This document shows positions 32,902 through 46,063 of a DNA stretch of 64,000 bases, in pieces. A program made the position numbers and the translations under genes. A model generated the notes under the pieces. The model had not been told where the DNA came from and did not search any database. It worked only from the letters and a program-made list of their open reading frames with translations. The number at the start of each line of letters is the position of its first letter. Position 1 is the stretch's first letter. The stretch spans positions 4,712,001 to 4,776,000 of the forward strand of contig JAHREC010000018.1 in the NCBI GenBank assembly GCA_020081605.1. The letters are read 5' to 3'. The DNA comes from Albifimbria verrucaria. Taxonomy: Eukaryota; Ascomycota; Sordariomycetes; Hypocreales; Stachybotryaceae.

Positions 32902-35900
32902 ATGGGTGTGAACGGGCTTTGGACTGTCATACAGCCGTGTGCTCGTCCGACCAACCTGGCAACCCTTAACCGGAAGCGTCTGGCTGTCGATGCTTCGATA
33001 TGGATCTACCAATTCCTGAAGGCTGTACGCGACAAAGAAGGCAATGCGCTGCGCAACTCTCACGTCGTGGGTTTCTTTCGGCGCATATGCAAACTTTTGT
33101 GGTTTGGAATCCAGCCCGTATTTGTCTTTGATGGCGGCGCACCCGCGCTCAAGAGGGCCACGATTCAGGCCAGAAAGCGAAGACGCGAGGGTCGACGAGA
33201 TGATGCGGTCCGAACCGCCGGTAAGCTCTTGGCTGTGCAGATGCAGAGGCTTGCAGATGAAGAAAGGGAGAAGAAGAGATTCGATCAAGAGGATGAAATT
33301 ATTGGGGCTCCACAAGAAGAGGCTGTTGATATGTCCAAGGTTGTGTACGTCGATGAGATTGGCATGTCGCAGAAAGACAGAGCGCAGACGAGACGATTCC
33401 ATAAGCAAGATGCTTATCACCTGCCTGAGCTCGACGGTGGCGTCGCAGCAATGGGAAAGCCGGACGATCCGCGCATAATGAGCGTTGAGGAACTGGAAGA
33501 GTATGCGCGACAGTTTCACAGTGGAGAGGACGTCAACCTGTACGACTTCAGCAAGATCGACTTTGATGGGGACTTTTTCAAGTCGTTACCCCTCCCGATC
33601 GATACAACATCCTCAATGCCGCCAGGCTACGGAGTCGTCTCAGAATGGGTCTTAGTAAGGATCAGCTGGATGATATGTTTCCTGATCGCATGGCCTTTTC
33701 CAAATTTCAGATTGAACGAGTCCAAGAGCGAAATCGGCTTACACAGCGGCTCATGCTTGAAGTGGGCATGACGGGTCTCGACCTGACTCTTGGTGTTAAT
33801 GGTCGGGTAGCTGGAGAAAAAGATCGAGAATACATTCTTGTAAAGAATGAAGGTGTTGAGGGTGGGTGGGCTCTTGGTGTGGTCAGCAAGGAGAAGGATG
33901 TTGGAGAGGCTCACAAGCCTATTGATGTTGATGCAATTGACATTCAGTATCAGACTAAAGACGAGGACATGGAGGAAGATGATGATTTCGAAGACGTACC
34001 CATTGAGGGCCTCAACCGACTGCCAAAGCCAAGCCAGTCGATTGTGGAGAGTCACCAAGCAGCTTTGGCGGCTGCCGAGCGCCGAAAGCACTTTTACAGA
34101 CGCGACAAAGCTCCGATATTGCCTGATAATGGGGAGGAAGGCTCACTTTTTGTTGGTGGACCAGTGGAAGAAACCGATGGGTTGTTTATTGATGATGCGG
34201 CTGGAGATCTTCATCCGGAGGAAGAAGACGACATTAACAAAGCAATTGCTCTGTCACTTCAGAACCAGCACGGCGTTGGTGCAGAGTCTGAAGCTGAGGA
34301 GGAATTCGAAGATGTTCCGATTAAAGAACCAGAGTGGGTTCAGAAGTCGGCGGAAGCTCAGAAACCAATCACAAGACATAGTGGCGCTATGATTGCGCAT
34401 ATTGTGAACAACCGGGCGAATGCGGCTGTTCCCAAGAGAAAAGAAGTGCCAGCACCCGTCGATAGTGACAGCGACGAAGATTTACAGACAGTATTGGCGA
34501 AGTCCAGAAAAGCGAGGAAACCCCAACCTCGACCTGTTGTCGAAAACAAGAAAAATCCCTTCGATGGCCCCTTGCCCTTCCCAAAGCTCGACTGGGGCTC
34601 GTCGTTGTTTAAGAAGGCACCCCAAAAGAAAAAGGTGTCGATGGACAAAGACCAGAAGCAGCAGACGCTGAAGAGGACACAGCTGGCGGTTTCGATATAG
34701 AGGAGCAGCAAGGAGATAAACCAAAGCCATTGCCCCCTGGCTTGCGGATGAGACTGACATCCGGGAGTCATGGAAGAAGCAACAAGAGGTTGAGAAGGAG
34801 ATTAACGCAGAAGACCGAATCCAGGCTGAAGAAGAGGAAAGACAACGGCAACGCGAGAGGCAGGACCAGCTGGTGGAGATTGAGTCATCCTCTGAAGATG
34901 ATAGTGATGTTGAAATCCTTGATGAGCCTCCGCGTCCAGCTCGCTCCCCATCGACAAAGGTGGATAAAGCTGTTGAAGAGAGCGTTGAAGAGCCATCAAA
35001 GACAGGTGGTGAATTGGAAGTCCAGGAGACAGTTACTGAGCCTGCAGCACCCTCCCCAGAGCCAGAGCCTTCTCCAGAGCCAGATTTTGAGGACGTTCCA
35101 GTCGCACAATCTCCGAAAGCCCCTAGTGTGGCAGATCCAGAGCCGTTGCCTGATACACCAGAGCCAGAAATGGAGGATGTGGTGCCAACAGAACCACCCG
35201 CTGTCACCTTTGAGGATGCAGCACCTCTGGAACCCCAGCAGAACCTGAACCAAGCGCCAACAACCGTCCCAGATGATGATGACGACTTGTTTGCAGATCT
35301 AGAGTACAACGAGTACAGTGACCCTGAAGATGAAGAGCTTTTGGCACAGATGGAAGAGGAAGCCGAAGAGCATGCCCGGTTCGCGAGTGAACTGAATCAG
35401 AAGTCGGCGCAGCAAAACAAGGACGATTACGAAAAGGAGCTACGGGCATTGCGCAGCCAGCAAAAGAAGGATCGTCGTGATGCCGATGAGGTCACCCAGG
35501 TGATGATCACGGAGTGCCAAGCTCTTCTCCGTCTTTTCGGAATACCATACATCACAGCGCCTATGGAGGCCGAGGCTCAATGCGCAGCATTGGTGACACT
35601 AGGTCTTGTTGACGGCATTGTCACGGATGACTCTGATACCTTCTTGTTTGGAGGCACCCGCGTGTACAAGAACATGTTCAACAGCAACAAGTTTGTTGAA
35701 TGCTACCTTGCTACGGATATCGAGAAGGAAATGTCACTTTCACGAGAGCAGTTGATATCACTGGCACAATTGCTTGGTTCTGATTATACAGAAGGGTTAC
35801 CAGGAGTTGGACCCGTCACGGCGGTTGAAATTCTGTCAGAGTTTCCGGGCAAAAAGGATTGGAAGACTTTCGTGAGTGGTGGACTGCTGTACAGGCTCAA

Positions 35901-36437
35901 AAACGGACTCCTCAAGAGGATGCGTTTTCTCCTTTCCGCAAAAAGTTCCGCAAGTCGCAGGCAACGAAGCTCTTCCTCCCGCCAGGATTCCCGAGCGCCG
36001 CCGTGTTCGACGCCTACCAGCACCCGGAGGTTGATGACAGCACGGAGCCGTTCCAGTGGGGCGTGCCGAATGTAGAGGGCCTGCGCCAGTTCCTAATGGC
36101 GACGATCGGATGGAGCAAGGAGCGCACGGACGAGGTGTTGGTGCCGGTGATTAAGGATATGAACAAACGTGAAGCGGAGGGTACGCAGAGCAATATCACG
36201 AGGTTCTTTGGAGGCACGACTGGTGCGGGTGCGAGGGATGCTTTCGCGCCGCGACAACGAGGACAAACCAGCAAGAGAATGGTAGCAGCGGTGGACAGGC
36301 TACGTTCGAACGTCACAGGACATGATGGAAGCGATGGTAGTCAAGCGAATGGGTCGAGGAAGAGGCGGAGAACTGCAAGGCCAGAAGCTAACGGTGGCAA
36401 CGAGGATGAAGACGGGGGCATAACATCCATCGTGTGA
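32902..36437 (+). CDS. rad2: XPG-type nucleotide-excision-repair endonuclease (Rad2/Rad13)
   Basis: Structure-specific nuclease that makes the 3' incision in nucleotide excision repair. The N-terminal nuclease half (from 32902) shows MGVNGLWTVIQPCARP, LAVDASIWIYQFL and PVFVFDGGAPALKR. A long acidic spacer follows, with UIM-like NKAIALSLQNQ and Glu/Pro repeats. The internal nuclease half shows YITAPMEAEAQCAAL, DGIVTDDSDTFLFGG and GSDYTEGLPGVGPVTAVEI. These include the catalytic Asp/Glu residues and the helix-two-turn-helix. The C-terminus has a PCNA-binding motif QSNITRFF and a basic nuclear signal (RKRRRTARP). The frame breaks at 33589-33592 (C4), at about 34640-34660, at 34733-34737 (C5) and at 35851-35855 (A5). 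At each placed break one extra base restores the family sequence, for example GLEDFREWW. No introns are needed. Corrected length is about 1,180 residues, normal for XPG. Confidence 0.95.
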
Positions 36438-39400
36438 ATGGTTTTATGACGGGCTCCTCCCGTGATATCAGGAGCTGCCCAAGAACGGTAATATTTAACG
36501 GCGGATGCCACGCTTGCGGAGCAGCGTTGGCCACTAGTTTGCTTGTCTTTCGTGAAGAGATGTCTTAGATCCGTGACAGCGAGATGATGGGGCATGAAGT
36601 GCGAGGTAGATCTAGAAGAGGCCCTTGGTTCTTTGACTTGGTTGGCCGCGGATCTAAGAAGGATGTGCATACACGTGCGTCTACAGCATATATGTGTTGT
36701 AATGTTAATACCAGCAAGCACGAGCCGTTGTAAGATGACACAATATTCGATAGAGCGTGTTAGTGACGTGCATGGTCCTTGTCAAATGAGAAGCGTCATC
36801 TAGATCTGACACTACCAGGCCGTCCAGACGACACGGCTCATCAATAGCACCATCGCGCTCCCATAGGCCCAGCCCTGAAGCGGCTAAGGTGATGCTTGGT
36901 GTACGGCTCGTCCAGTGACGGGCAGCACACGAGCTCCTTGGCTGCAGCGGTGGAGCACAGGGCACAGCTTGTCTGGCCCCCTGTCGAGATTTCGGTAGGG
37001 GAACTAAGCTTCGCGAAGGACAGGGGGTTGCTCGCCCCGACAAGCTTTCGAAGGGGAAGGATGCAGAGAAACGAAAACCCCCGGCGGGTGCTTTGCGTGT
37101 GGCCCGGCACCGGCAGCGAGGTGCATCGCTGGGCCACGGCAGACGGAGGCGGTGCTGGAGAGAGACATGCATATGGGAGGACGCCTAGGGGAAGAGGTTG
37201 GGCGGACTTGGATCAGGCCAGGCGCGTGGCCTCGTCATCGCTCACTGGAAGCCTGGAGGCTCCGGAGAAGCGTAACTGATTGTCCAGAGTAAATCTCAAA
37301 AAGCAAATTACCCGATCCCGTGGGGGAGAACGAAGTATGGGAGAAAGAAGCGATGCTAGCTTCGGTCAGCCGCTGGACGATGAAGCTGGATTGGGCTACC
37401 GAGCGGGTCGCCGCGTGCAGAAGCGTGGTGGAGCAGTGTCCAGTTCGAGGTCTCTAGTTGGGCATTTGGGGAATGGTAATGCTTGGCCTCGTGCAGAGGA
37501 CAGACAGGGTCTGTCGTGTGTACTATGTATTGTGTTCTGCCTCGCCGTCGGGTCAATGGAATGGGCTATGGGAGAGCCACTGCCTCGGGGTTAGTATTGT
37601 AGTTACTGTGACCAAGCTATGGAAGGGGATGAACCTGATGGTAATGCAGTCGGGGCAAATAACTTAATGTTATTATGCTGTTGGTTGCGCTCTCGTCTCA
37701 TCTCGTCGTCTCGAAATCTCGCCTGCGGCTCCGACTTCTACATACGGTACGCACATCCGATATTCATATCTGGAAGAACAGCCCGTCTCCCTCCCCGGTA
37801 TCGCCATCGGTTTTGTGTGGTGTTTCGGCGGAACTACCTTTGCCCCCACCCCTTGCTAGGGTAGGGTGATTTACGAACGGAATAGTAGATCGCGTGTGGT
37901 GGTCTCTAGTCTCATATCGAGTTCGGTGGGACAAGCCGTAGAAGCATCGTGGCTCTTCCATTTGGCGTGCGACGATCACTGATCCTCCTCAACGGTTCCC
38001 AGAAGCGCAGACCGAGGGGGCTTTTTTATCAAGAGGGCTGTAACTGGATAGTGGCTGCAAGCCAGAATCCAGAATCAAATTGCGAAGCTGAGTGTTTTTT
38101 TGCCTTGGCGGTGCGGCGTCGTGACCGAACCGGTAGTCCATCATACCCGTTGTTGGCCGTTGCATCGTATCACAGCATATCGTACCAGCGACCAAGAAGA
38201 CCACTCACCATCGAGGACACAGACAACGTGCTCGCCCGGGGAGCAGTAGTCTATCTACGCCACGGAACGGATATATGCCCAGGCCCCATGCCTGGTGCCT
38301 TTCAATCTGCCACGCTCCATGGACTAGCACCTGTCCTGGTGGAGGTGGAGGTGGTGCTGGTGCTGGTGGCTGAACGGCTCGTCAATGCCACCGTCAGAGG
38401 GCAAAACGCCATTTTTCCAAATACTCAAGAGAGCGAGCCCGACAATCAGTCAGCCCCTGGCATGCATACCTACATTTCACCATCGGGCCACTGATTGCCT
38501 CAGCTGCATGGGGGCCCCTTGTGCTGGACAAGGGGCATGGGGCCACACAACCAGGACTGGCACACCACAGCATTACAGTAGACCTAGTATTACAGATTAC
38601 AGTACTCTGTATGTGCAGTGCAGTGCAGTCTGTACCTACCTATAGTACAGAGCATGTGCCGAGCACAGGAGCCTTCCCCTCCCCTCGTTGCCTGATCCTC
38701 CTTGGTATTTTTACTCGCAATGTTACGTATCGAACAAAGAGTCTCAAACCAGCGCCTTACTGTGCCGTGCATGCAGGCCCAGCCCTCCCCTGACTTTGCC
38801 TTACACCCTCCCCTTCGCACTCTCACACCGTCAATCCACGCCTAGAGAAGCCCTTCTTTTCCTTTCCTTCAATACTGCACAATCTCTCTGCCCCCCATAT
38901 TATAATATACGAACGATCAAATCGTACACCCCTCCCTCCCCCAGCCCTTCCTGTGGCCCGTCCAGGTCCCCATAAACTCCAACCCGCGAGCCTATCACTT
39001 GAATTGCTCGTTGCACGTGGAGGCAGTTGTGCTTCGTTCGTGGTCTCCTTCACCCATGGGATGCTGTAGCCATGAGGTTGAACGCGCCCATGCAGCGTGG
39101 TTGCGGCTGCTGGGACTGGGACTGCTTCCTGCGAAAGGGCCATTTGTATATAGTAGTGTTAGACGGCTCTCCTGCCAACAAAGTGCCATCTCCTTGTTGT
39201 GAATGTTAGTACAAGAATCGTCAGTGTCGATTGTATAATCCCAGCTTACAGGTAAGCAAGATCTATATGCCGTGGTGACTTACACTGTGGACGTCTGTTT
39301 CTGCGTGTGCTCTCGAGTGTCACACGAGAGAGGGAATAGCAGAGACACCAGACGAGCAACTACACAGTCATGACTTACAACGTGATGAAATGGCAATGTC

Positions 39401-39513
39401 AGCCATATATCACCACCACCAAGATGATTCCAAGATACTAACATATTTGCACAATTAGACCATCACTTAACTCCCTCCGCATTGACCTCGCCGGTCACAC
39501 TCCGACGGCAGCC
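36438..39513. other. Long intergenic region
   Basis: 3 kb between two plus-strand genes. It contains GGT/GCT-rich low-complexity sequence at 38335-38370, GTGCA repeats near 38610-38625, and a long C/T-rich tract at 38750-38990 that is probably promoter or leader for the transporter. The open frames 37949-38494 (+) and 36705-37172 (-) have no recognisable domain and biased composition. No gene is supported. Confidence 0.45.
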
Positions 39514-41231
39514 ATGGGCTACTGGCGAGACTTCGTCGACGGGCTTCGAGCCTTCTCCCCCAAGAGCGTCGCAATGTCGCCCTCTATATCCTCGGCATCA
39601 TGCTCTACAAGTTCGGTCTCGAGGCCTTCAACGGCTCCATCACCGCCCTCGCCACCAACCGCTACGACTACGAAGCCTTCCTCGACCACCGCGAGAACAC
39701 CCGCACCTTTGGCCGTCTGGGCCTGCTCCAGGGCCTCAACCAAGCCTTCCAGTGCGTGGGGTCCATCCTCATCGCGCCGCTCATCAAGCGTTTCCCTACC
39801 AAGAACGTTCTTGCCTGTGCTATTCTCGTTTTTGGCATTTTGACTGCCATCATTCTCATCATGGACGCTGCCACTGGCGGCACCTTTCTGCCGGCCAACT
39901 TCCGTGGTGTCGGGCATCATCCCAAGAACGACTACCACTACTACGGAGACTTTACCACAGATGGCATGATCCCCATCTACGCCATCTGCGGTATCGCCTA
40001 CGGCATGGTTGAGCTTATTCGCCGTGTTATTCCTCGAGATATTGTGGGAGGTAACGTGCAAAAGTTAAGAAAGATGGATGCTGCTGTAAGTGAAGCCCCT
40101 TTTGAAGATCTCGTGATGTTTATAGGCAGACTTGAACATCTGTGAAGCTATCTATACTCAAAGATCATGGCTAACATACACCCTATAGGTTCACATCTTC
40201 TATGAAGTCTCTGGAACTGCAGCCTCTTTCATAACTGCTCTTGTCCTCATCCCTCAGATCGGCAACAACCGCTCCTTCATCATTACCCCCATCTTCTTCA
40301 CTTGCGCTGCCGGTGTCTGGTTCTGCATCAGCGAGCTTGGCTTCAAGCGTGAGGTCCGCAAGGCTCTCGACAAGGGCCCCAACATCCTCAGCTCTATCCT
40401 CGGCGGCTTCATGCTCTTTGGCGAGTCCGTCTGGGTCGGCGCCAAGATCCTCTTTACCTCTCGCCGCTTCGTCTGGTTGCTGCCCTCCTACGGTGTTGCC
40501 CTTTATGCCCATCGTTACCTCGAGAACGGCATCGCGGCTCAGGTTAGCAAGCGTTACCTGGGCGAGTCCGCCTGGAGTCAGATCCTGGTTGGTGGCTCTA
40601 ACCTTGGAGAACTCTTCGGCGCTGCCTTTGTCTTCATCTTCACCAACCTCGTCCCTACTCCCATCCCCTGGCTTCGACTCGACGCCATCATGTTGTTCGT
40701 TGTCTGGTACTTCCCTATTGGTATCCTCCTTCTGGTGATGTCAAGTACGCTTGGCAGGCCGCTGCCACTCTCATCCCCGTCTCGATGGGCTGGGCTGCAG
40801 GTGATGTCTCTCTGGCGGCCTATATTCAGGCTGCCCTCGGCCGCCGAGAGTCTGAGTCTCCTCGCGTGTCTGCGCTAGGTGCTGTCATGGCTTTCCTGTA
40901 CTGCTTCTACGTCGTCACCTACGCCATTGCCGGCACCTTCCTCGGCCGTTACCTCGACGCCATCTATGACGAGACCGGTGGTTCCAAGAATGGCGGAAGC
41001 ATTAGGTCTGGACTCGTTTACACTGCTGGTGTTCAATTCACTATCATTGGCATCCTTATCTTTGCTTCTACCTTTATTCCCGAGGGCTCCTTTGCCTTCA
41101 ACCCTCAGAGACTCTTCAATGAGGACCTGGACACGGACATTCCTGAGGATATGCCTGCCGAGCGTCTGAACTCGGTGGATGGTGAGAGCATTCGAAGGGA
41201 CAATAAGGCCAGAGCTTCTTCTACCGCCTAA
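39514..41231 (+). CDS. Multispan membrane transporter (fungal MFS-like), unknown substrate
   Basis: Conserved fungal polytopic membrane protein, about 550 residues. The N-terminus is MGYWRDFVDGLRAFSPKS. Hydrophobic spans include VALYILGIMLYKFGLEAF, VLACAILVFGILTAIILIM, MIPIYAICGIAYGMVELI, GTAASFITALVLIPQI, FIITPIFFTCAAGVWFCI, LFGAAFVFIFTNLV, and near the end VMAFLYCFYVVTYAIAGTFL and FTIIGILIFASTFI. The IRRVIPRDIVGGN motif after span 4 looks like an MFS-type loop. One intron (GTAAGT...CTATAG) ends at 40188. The frame breaks near 39555-39565 and near 40710-40715. Each is closed by one added base, giving WYFPYWYPPSGDV at the second. The C-terminal tail is acidic and Ser-rich. I cannot name the substrate. 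Confidence 0.82.
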
Positions 41232-42817
41232 GAGTGGCGTTCATTCACCTTCACGATCTTTATTATGGATTGTGTTTTTCTTTTCTTTTATTTGTCAAAG
41301 CGAGCGTCCACATTCTTTAGATACACTGGTAGAAGAGACACAGCAATCTTCTTACAGCAATTGGCAGATAGAATTGTCATTGGTCGCTGAACAGGGAGGG
41401 ATAGTTCAGTTTTACATCTGCAGTGGCGGCTTACATGAGAGCGCTGTTTGTTCAGTCTTTCCCATAGATCAGGATACCCAAAATCATTAATGCACATTTC
41501 GTACATAATCTCGTTCTCAATGCGTCAATCTTACCCCTTTGCTTCTCCTTACCATTCGTGCAACGCTATTTGGCTCCTATCCGGTGTGGCTGGCGATATT
41601 GTGACCCTCGTGCTCGAGGAACCAAAGTTCAAATCGCGGACAACAAGCTCCTGGGAGTATCCGATAGGAGATTGTTTTCTTTGGTACTATGGTTCGCTGA
41701 CACACTTGCGTGGTATTCCACTGGTCATACCTTGACGGTGGGCGCCACGAATGTTGCTGACTCCCACATCTTAAAACGTCGAGTTCGTGTAAGTCAGCTC
41801 CGTTGGTGGTACAGACAGGGATACCCAAACACTATCTGAACCGCTCAACCCTCGATATCATTGTCAATCATTAGAGGTCTGCTCTATCCACAAACATGGT
41901 TTGGCGTTCAATTCTTAACTGTCAAGACAGACTGGCATACAATTCGTGCCATCAACACCAAATGGCAGTGCAATCCTGCACCCTCCATTTCATAAGGACC
42001 CATGCACACACCCTCCACCATGATAGGATGAGCAACCTTGACCAACTTGGAGCCTATTTTCGTACACCAAAATTACTGGAAATGACCATGCGGCTCCCTC
42101 CAGCATCCAATGCATGCGGCCCGTGCCTTGTCGGCGACTTGCCGAACGTCTTTTGTGTTTCAGGATTCGAGGCTGCTGAGAGGCGTCTGTTATTGAACGT
42201 GTATGCGTTCGCTTTGGGACGTGACGAGATCCTGTCATCAGCCTGGCTGTGGGCGGCTCGGACTCCTCTGACGTAGCGTCAGACACCTTACTCCATGTTT
42301 CACAAGACCTGCCATCAATCGATTGGACTACGGTGTATGGCCTCGTGGTAACGTATCAATGACAGACTCTATCTACTTTCCTTTCAAGATGCTGGTGTAG
42401 CTAGTGTGTAGGTAAACAGAACAGAGGCTTAGTCAAGAAACCAACATATGGCTCCTAACACTTGGACAATGCCAATTAAATAAGTTATTGTGTAAGTGAA
42501 GTATGAATGCGGCCATAGGTATTGGTTCAATGTCTTTACTCCAGGGTAGGCCAAACGCTCAGAGCCGAGTTGGCAACAAAGAGCCTCCGGCACCAAAGTC
42601 CTCAGACTAACCGGCCCGGGTTAAACACCGGCTCGAGAAACGGCTGCTCACGTGCCAGCAATTACCCCATTGACTGCATGTACCTTTTTTATGGAATCGC
42701 GAATGCACCTGGGGTAGAAGCCCACGCGCATCACCACTTTGGAGCTCTTCGTTTCTCCCCGACGCACCCTCGCCTGTTCCCTCCCCGTCGTCCGGACTGC
42801 GCCAAGGAGAAATCGCC
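41232..42817. other. Intergenic region upstream of TFIIS
   Basis: 1.6 kb with no recognisable reading frame. Short open stretches such as 41896-42276 look random. It contains the transporter 3' end and the TFIIS promoter. Confidence 0.5.
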
Positions 42818-44035
42818 ATGGACCAACGTGAGCTCGAGTCGCGCGTCAAAGCGCTGACCAAGTGTGTCGCCGCGAACGAACCCCCGAGAATGCCCTGAAA
42901 TTGCTTGAGAGCCTGAAGAAGGATGCCTCCCCACTGAGGAGATGCTTCGGGTAAGTGACGTCGCGCAGGTCGCATTCCATTAGCAGGTTTTTGCAAATTG
43001 CTTTTGTTTTTGGATTTATTGTCATGTATTGGCTCGGATTATGATATGCCGAATGCGCAAGAGACGACTATAGAATATCGCATGGCCATGAGTCTCGATG
43101 CTGGGACCGTGTATGCTTGCGCATATCGCCATGTTTTCCTTGGCCCTGCTCCAGCATCTATGGAATATTGCATCATTTCTTTCAGGACAACGACTTACAC
43201 AAAAACAGGCTACAAGAGCAGGTGTATTCGTGGGAAAGCTCCGATCGAACCCAAACAAGGACATCGCCCGGGCCGCATCGGAACTCGTCGCAAAATGGAA
43301 GAAGCTTGTTGAGCAGGAGAAGAACTCGAAGCTGCACAAGTCAAAGATTGGTTCACCGGCGCCAGCACCGGCCTCCTCTCCGCCGCAGCGCCTGCCGCCT
43401 CGGCTGGCGGAGCCAAGAAGACGTTCAAGGGCGATCCCGAGAAGCGTCGATACGACGCCGATGGCGTGGACATCAAGCGCACCGATTCCACCGTCCGAAA
43501 CCAGTGTATCGGTCTGATCTACAACGGTCTCGCTTTCCGATCAACCGAGTCCGAGTCCGACGTCATCTCCAGGGCGGTCGCCGTCGAGAACGCCGCCTTT
43601 GTCCACTTCAAGGGCGAGGGCCCTGAGTACAAGAAGAAGATCCGTTCGCTGTTCGCCAACCTGAAGAACAAGACCAACAAGGAGCTCGGCCGCAGGGTCA
43701 TGTCCAACGACATCACGGCGGAAAGGTTCGTCATCATGACGGACGAGGACCTCAAGAGCGAGGACCAGCGTAAGATGGAGATTGAGCTGGAGAAGGAGAA
43801 CATGAAGAAGGCCCAGGTCCCGATGGCCGAGAAGAGCATTAGCGACAGTCTCGAGTGCAGCCGTTGTAAGAAGAAGAAGGTCAGCTACACGCAAGCGCAG
43901 ACGCGGAGTGCTGATGAACCGATGACGACGTTTTGCGAGTGTATGAACTGCGGAAACCGATGGAAGGTTTGTGAACCCCCTAATTCCTACGTGTTTGGCA
44001 GCCGAGTTAACATTTTACTCCTCTAGTTTTCGTAA
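42818..44035 (+). CDS. dst1: Transcription elongation factor TFIIS
   Basis: Nuclear factor that rescues backtracked RNA polymerase II by stimulating transcript cleavage. The N-terminal LW/TFIIS-N domain starts MDQRELESRVKALTK at 42818 and continues in exon 2 (TRAGVFVGKLRSNPNKDIAR, SELVAKWKKLVEQEK). The central polymerase-binding domain has VRNQCIGLIYNGLAF, YKKKIRSLFANLKNKTNKEL and NDITAERFVIMTDEDLKSE. The C-terminal zinc ribbon has CSRCKKKKVSYTQAQTRSAD, the catalytic acidic pair within SADEPMTTF, and CMNCGNRWKFS. The last exon is only three codons (FS and stop) after a GTTTGT...CTCTAG intron. The frame breaks at about 42881-42885 (C5), 42929-42932 (C4) and near 43335. Each closes with one extra base. 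Confidence 0.95.
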
Positions 44036-44342
44036 AGAGTTTACGTCTGGCGTTTCATTTTCGCAAGGCCAGAGGTTTCTGCCTTTCAATGGGTTTCGTC
44101 TTGGGTGTGGACACGGGACGAGGAGTTTCTGGGGAAAAGAGAGCACACAGTTGTACGAGGTATTAAAGTCTGCGATTCCGGCGTGTCATATTCATTATTA
44201 CCCAAGTCTTACGAAGCGATATCCAAGCGCCAGCCATGGTTGTGCAGGCTTATAGAAGGCTCGATATTAGAATTCCTCGGGTTGCCGTGCGTCTGTTCTA
44301 CAGCGCACCGGCTCGGTTTTTCTACTCCAAATCATTATCCTG
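44036..44342. other. Intergenic region between converging genes
   Basis: 3' ends of TFIIS (+) and the cysteine-synthase-like gene (-). Nothing is recognised. Confidence 0.5.
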
Positions 44343-45676
44343 TTACTGCGTTTTGGGTATCCCCAACTCTGCAAAGAGGTCCGGCACCGTGTCGACTCCT
44401 TGCTCTAGTCCCAAATCCTTGATGCGCTTCCAAAACTTGCTGAGGTGACGTGTGCCCGAGTCGCAGAGGATCGTGACGACCTGGCTTCCGGGCGGCAGGG
44501 TCATTGCCGTCACGACGGCGGCGACACAGTTGACCGAGCTGCTGCTGCCTACGAAAATGCCGTCGTTTTCGACGAGCCAGCGCGCCATCCTGCAGGCCTG
44601 GTCGTCGGTGACACGGACGGCATCGTCGATCAGATCCCTACCAGCCTCCAGGTTCTCCGTGATACGGTTGATACCGATACCCTCGACGATGGAGTCGACT
44701 TGTTGTCGGCGCCGCGTTCCTCCTTTTCGGTCGGGGAATACATGACGCCGTGCTTAATCTTATTGTAGAGCCCACTGCCCTGGGGATCCGCAAGGACAAC
44801 CTTCATATTGGAAAGTTTCTGTTCTTCCTTGAGATACTTTGCAACACCGGATATGGTGCCTCCCGTACCGGCCCCTGCCACAAAGGCATCAACTTCGCCG
44901 CCGGTTTGTTTAAAGATCTCCGGGCCCGTGCCGTTCATGTGGGCCTGCCAGTTAGCCGCCGACTCAAACTGATTAGCAAAGAAGCCCCGGCTGCCATCCT
45001 TGGAAGAATTCGTGTGCTCAATGGCGCGCCGCCTAGCAAGGTTGACGAAGTGGTCGGGGCTGGTGATGGGGGCGACGGCGACACGCTCGACGTTTGCGCC
45101 CAGGTGAAGGAGCAAATCGGACTTCTCGTAGGCCTGGTCGTCTGGCATACAGATATGGGCCTTGTAGCCCAATGCGCGTGCAAGGCTCGCCAGTGATATG
45201 CCTGTGCTACCGACTGTACCCTCGTAGATGGTGTCGCCGTGGTGAGGCCGCAGCAAGCCTTGCGCCTCAGCCTCTCGGATCATGTTAAGGGCGACACGGT
45301 CCTTGGGGCTGTTCCCAGCGCCATTGAGCAGTTCGGCCTTGGCCATAATCGTACGGCCTGTAGCATTCGAGAGCGAATGGATCTTTATGAGCGGTGTGTT
45401 ACCGATACACGCCTCGATGCCCTCCGACGCCGCCGGCTCCGGGGAAGGGGTTGGATTCTTCTCATGGTCCTCGAGCTTTAGCGGAGGGCCCCAGAAGATA
45501 CTGCCCCTGCGCGCAGCTATCGCCCGCGATCGCTTAGATTCGCCGCGGTGCTGTTGATACTGGCGCTCAAGGTCCGGATAAAAGTCCTTGAAGCCAAGCG
45601 TTAAGAATATGCCGGCCGTAAAGGCCACAGCCAAGGCTGCTGAGCCATAGGCCTTGGGATGATCGCTCAAAGACAT
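44343..45676 (-). CDS. mcy1: Membrane-anchored cysteine synthase-like PLP enzyme (Mcy1 type)
   Basis: Pyridoxal-phosphate beta-family protein related to O-acetylserine sulfhydrylase. The yeast homologue Mcy1 (YGR012W) is a mitochondrial outer-membrane protein. The N-terminus has one hydrophobic span (AALAVAFTAGIFLTLGF), then a basic linker (RGESKRSRAIAARRG). The catalytic part begins at IGNTPLIKIHSLSNATG. The likely Schiff-base Lys lies in GNSPKDRVALNMI. The substrate loop is EGTVGSTGIS, where soluble cysteine synthases have TSGNTG. The PLP phosphate loop is AGAGTGGTISG. The C-terminal part (GIFVGSSSSVNCVAAV, VVTILCDSGTRHLSKFW) completes the fold. One frame break near 44712-44720 is closed by a single base. 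No introns. The changed substrate loop makes classical cysteine synthesis uncertain. Confidence 0.9.
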
Positions 45677-46063
45677 GATGCCCGTGACTTAACAGCGCAT
45701 TATACAGTGTGGTAAAACATTGTCCAGCGGCGGACGTGTGTTGACGGTTGTGTCGCAGGACGACTTGTATGTGTGACGTTGATGATGCAGAAGCCCGAGC
45801 ATCGAAATAATTTTGGTTTAGGTCCCTGACTGGCTAAACTAAACTGATGTCATGCGACACCTTCCTCTAACCAGCCTAAGCAGGGCCCTTGCAGCGGCAT
45901 TCTTAGTGGCTGGAGCGCGCTGTGGCAGAGGCTTGGCCTTGGGCGGTTTTCAGGAACCGCAGATACGGAACATTCGTCCTTCCGGGGCATGTTTCTCTGG
46001 AGCTCGGGCCATCGACAGTCCATTGTCCATCTATCCACAAGGTAATCCAGCCTCGAACATTGC
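45677..46063. promoter_or_regulatory. Divergent promoter region, mcy1 / NDUFAF7
   Basis: Just under 400 bases between two diverging genes for mitochondrial proteins. It probably includes part of the NDUFAF7 presequence exon, because the true start of that gene is unclear. Confidence 0.45.

Noticed and set aside
34482..35309. 275-codon minus-strand frame rich in Ser/Gly
   Set aside because: Antisense to the acidic Glu/Pro repeat spacer of XPG. Its composition is explained by that repeat.
32902..36437. XPG gene as a pseudogene, or as a case of programmed frameshifting
   Set aside because: The breaks are several, lie mostly in homopolymers, lose one base each, and recur in unrelated essential genes. 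Sequencing error explains all of them more simply.
37949..38494. 181-codon plus-strand frame
   Set aside because: It includes a low-complexity Val/Leu/Glu part from a GGT/GCT repeat and has no recognisable family features.
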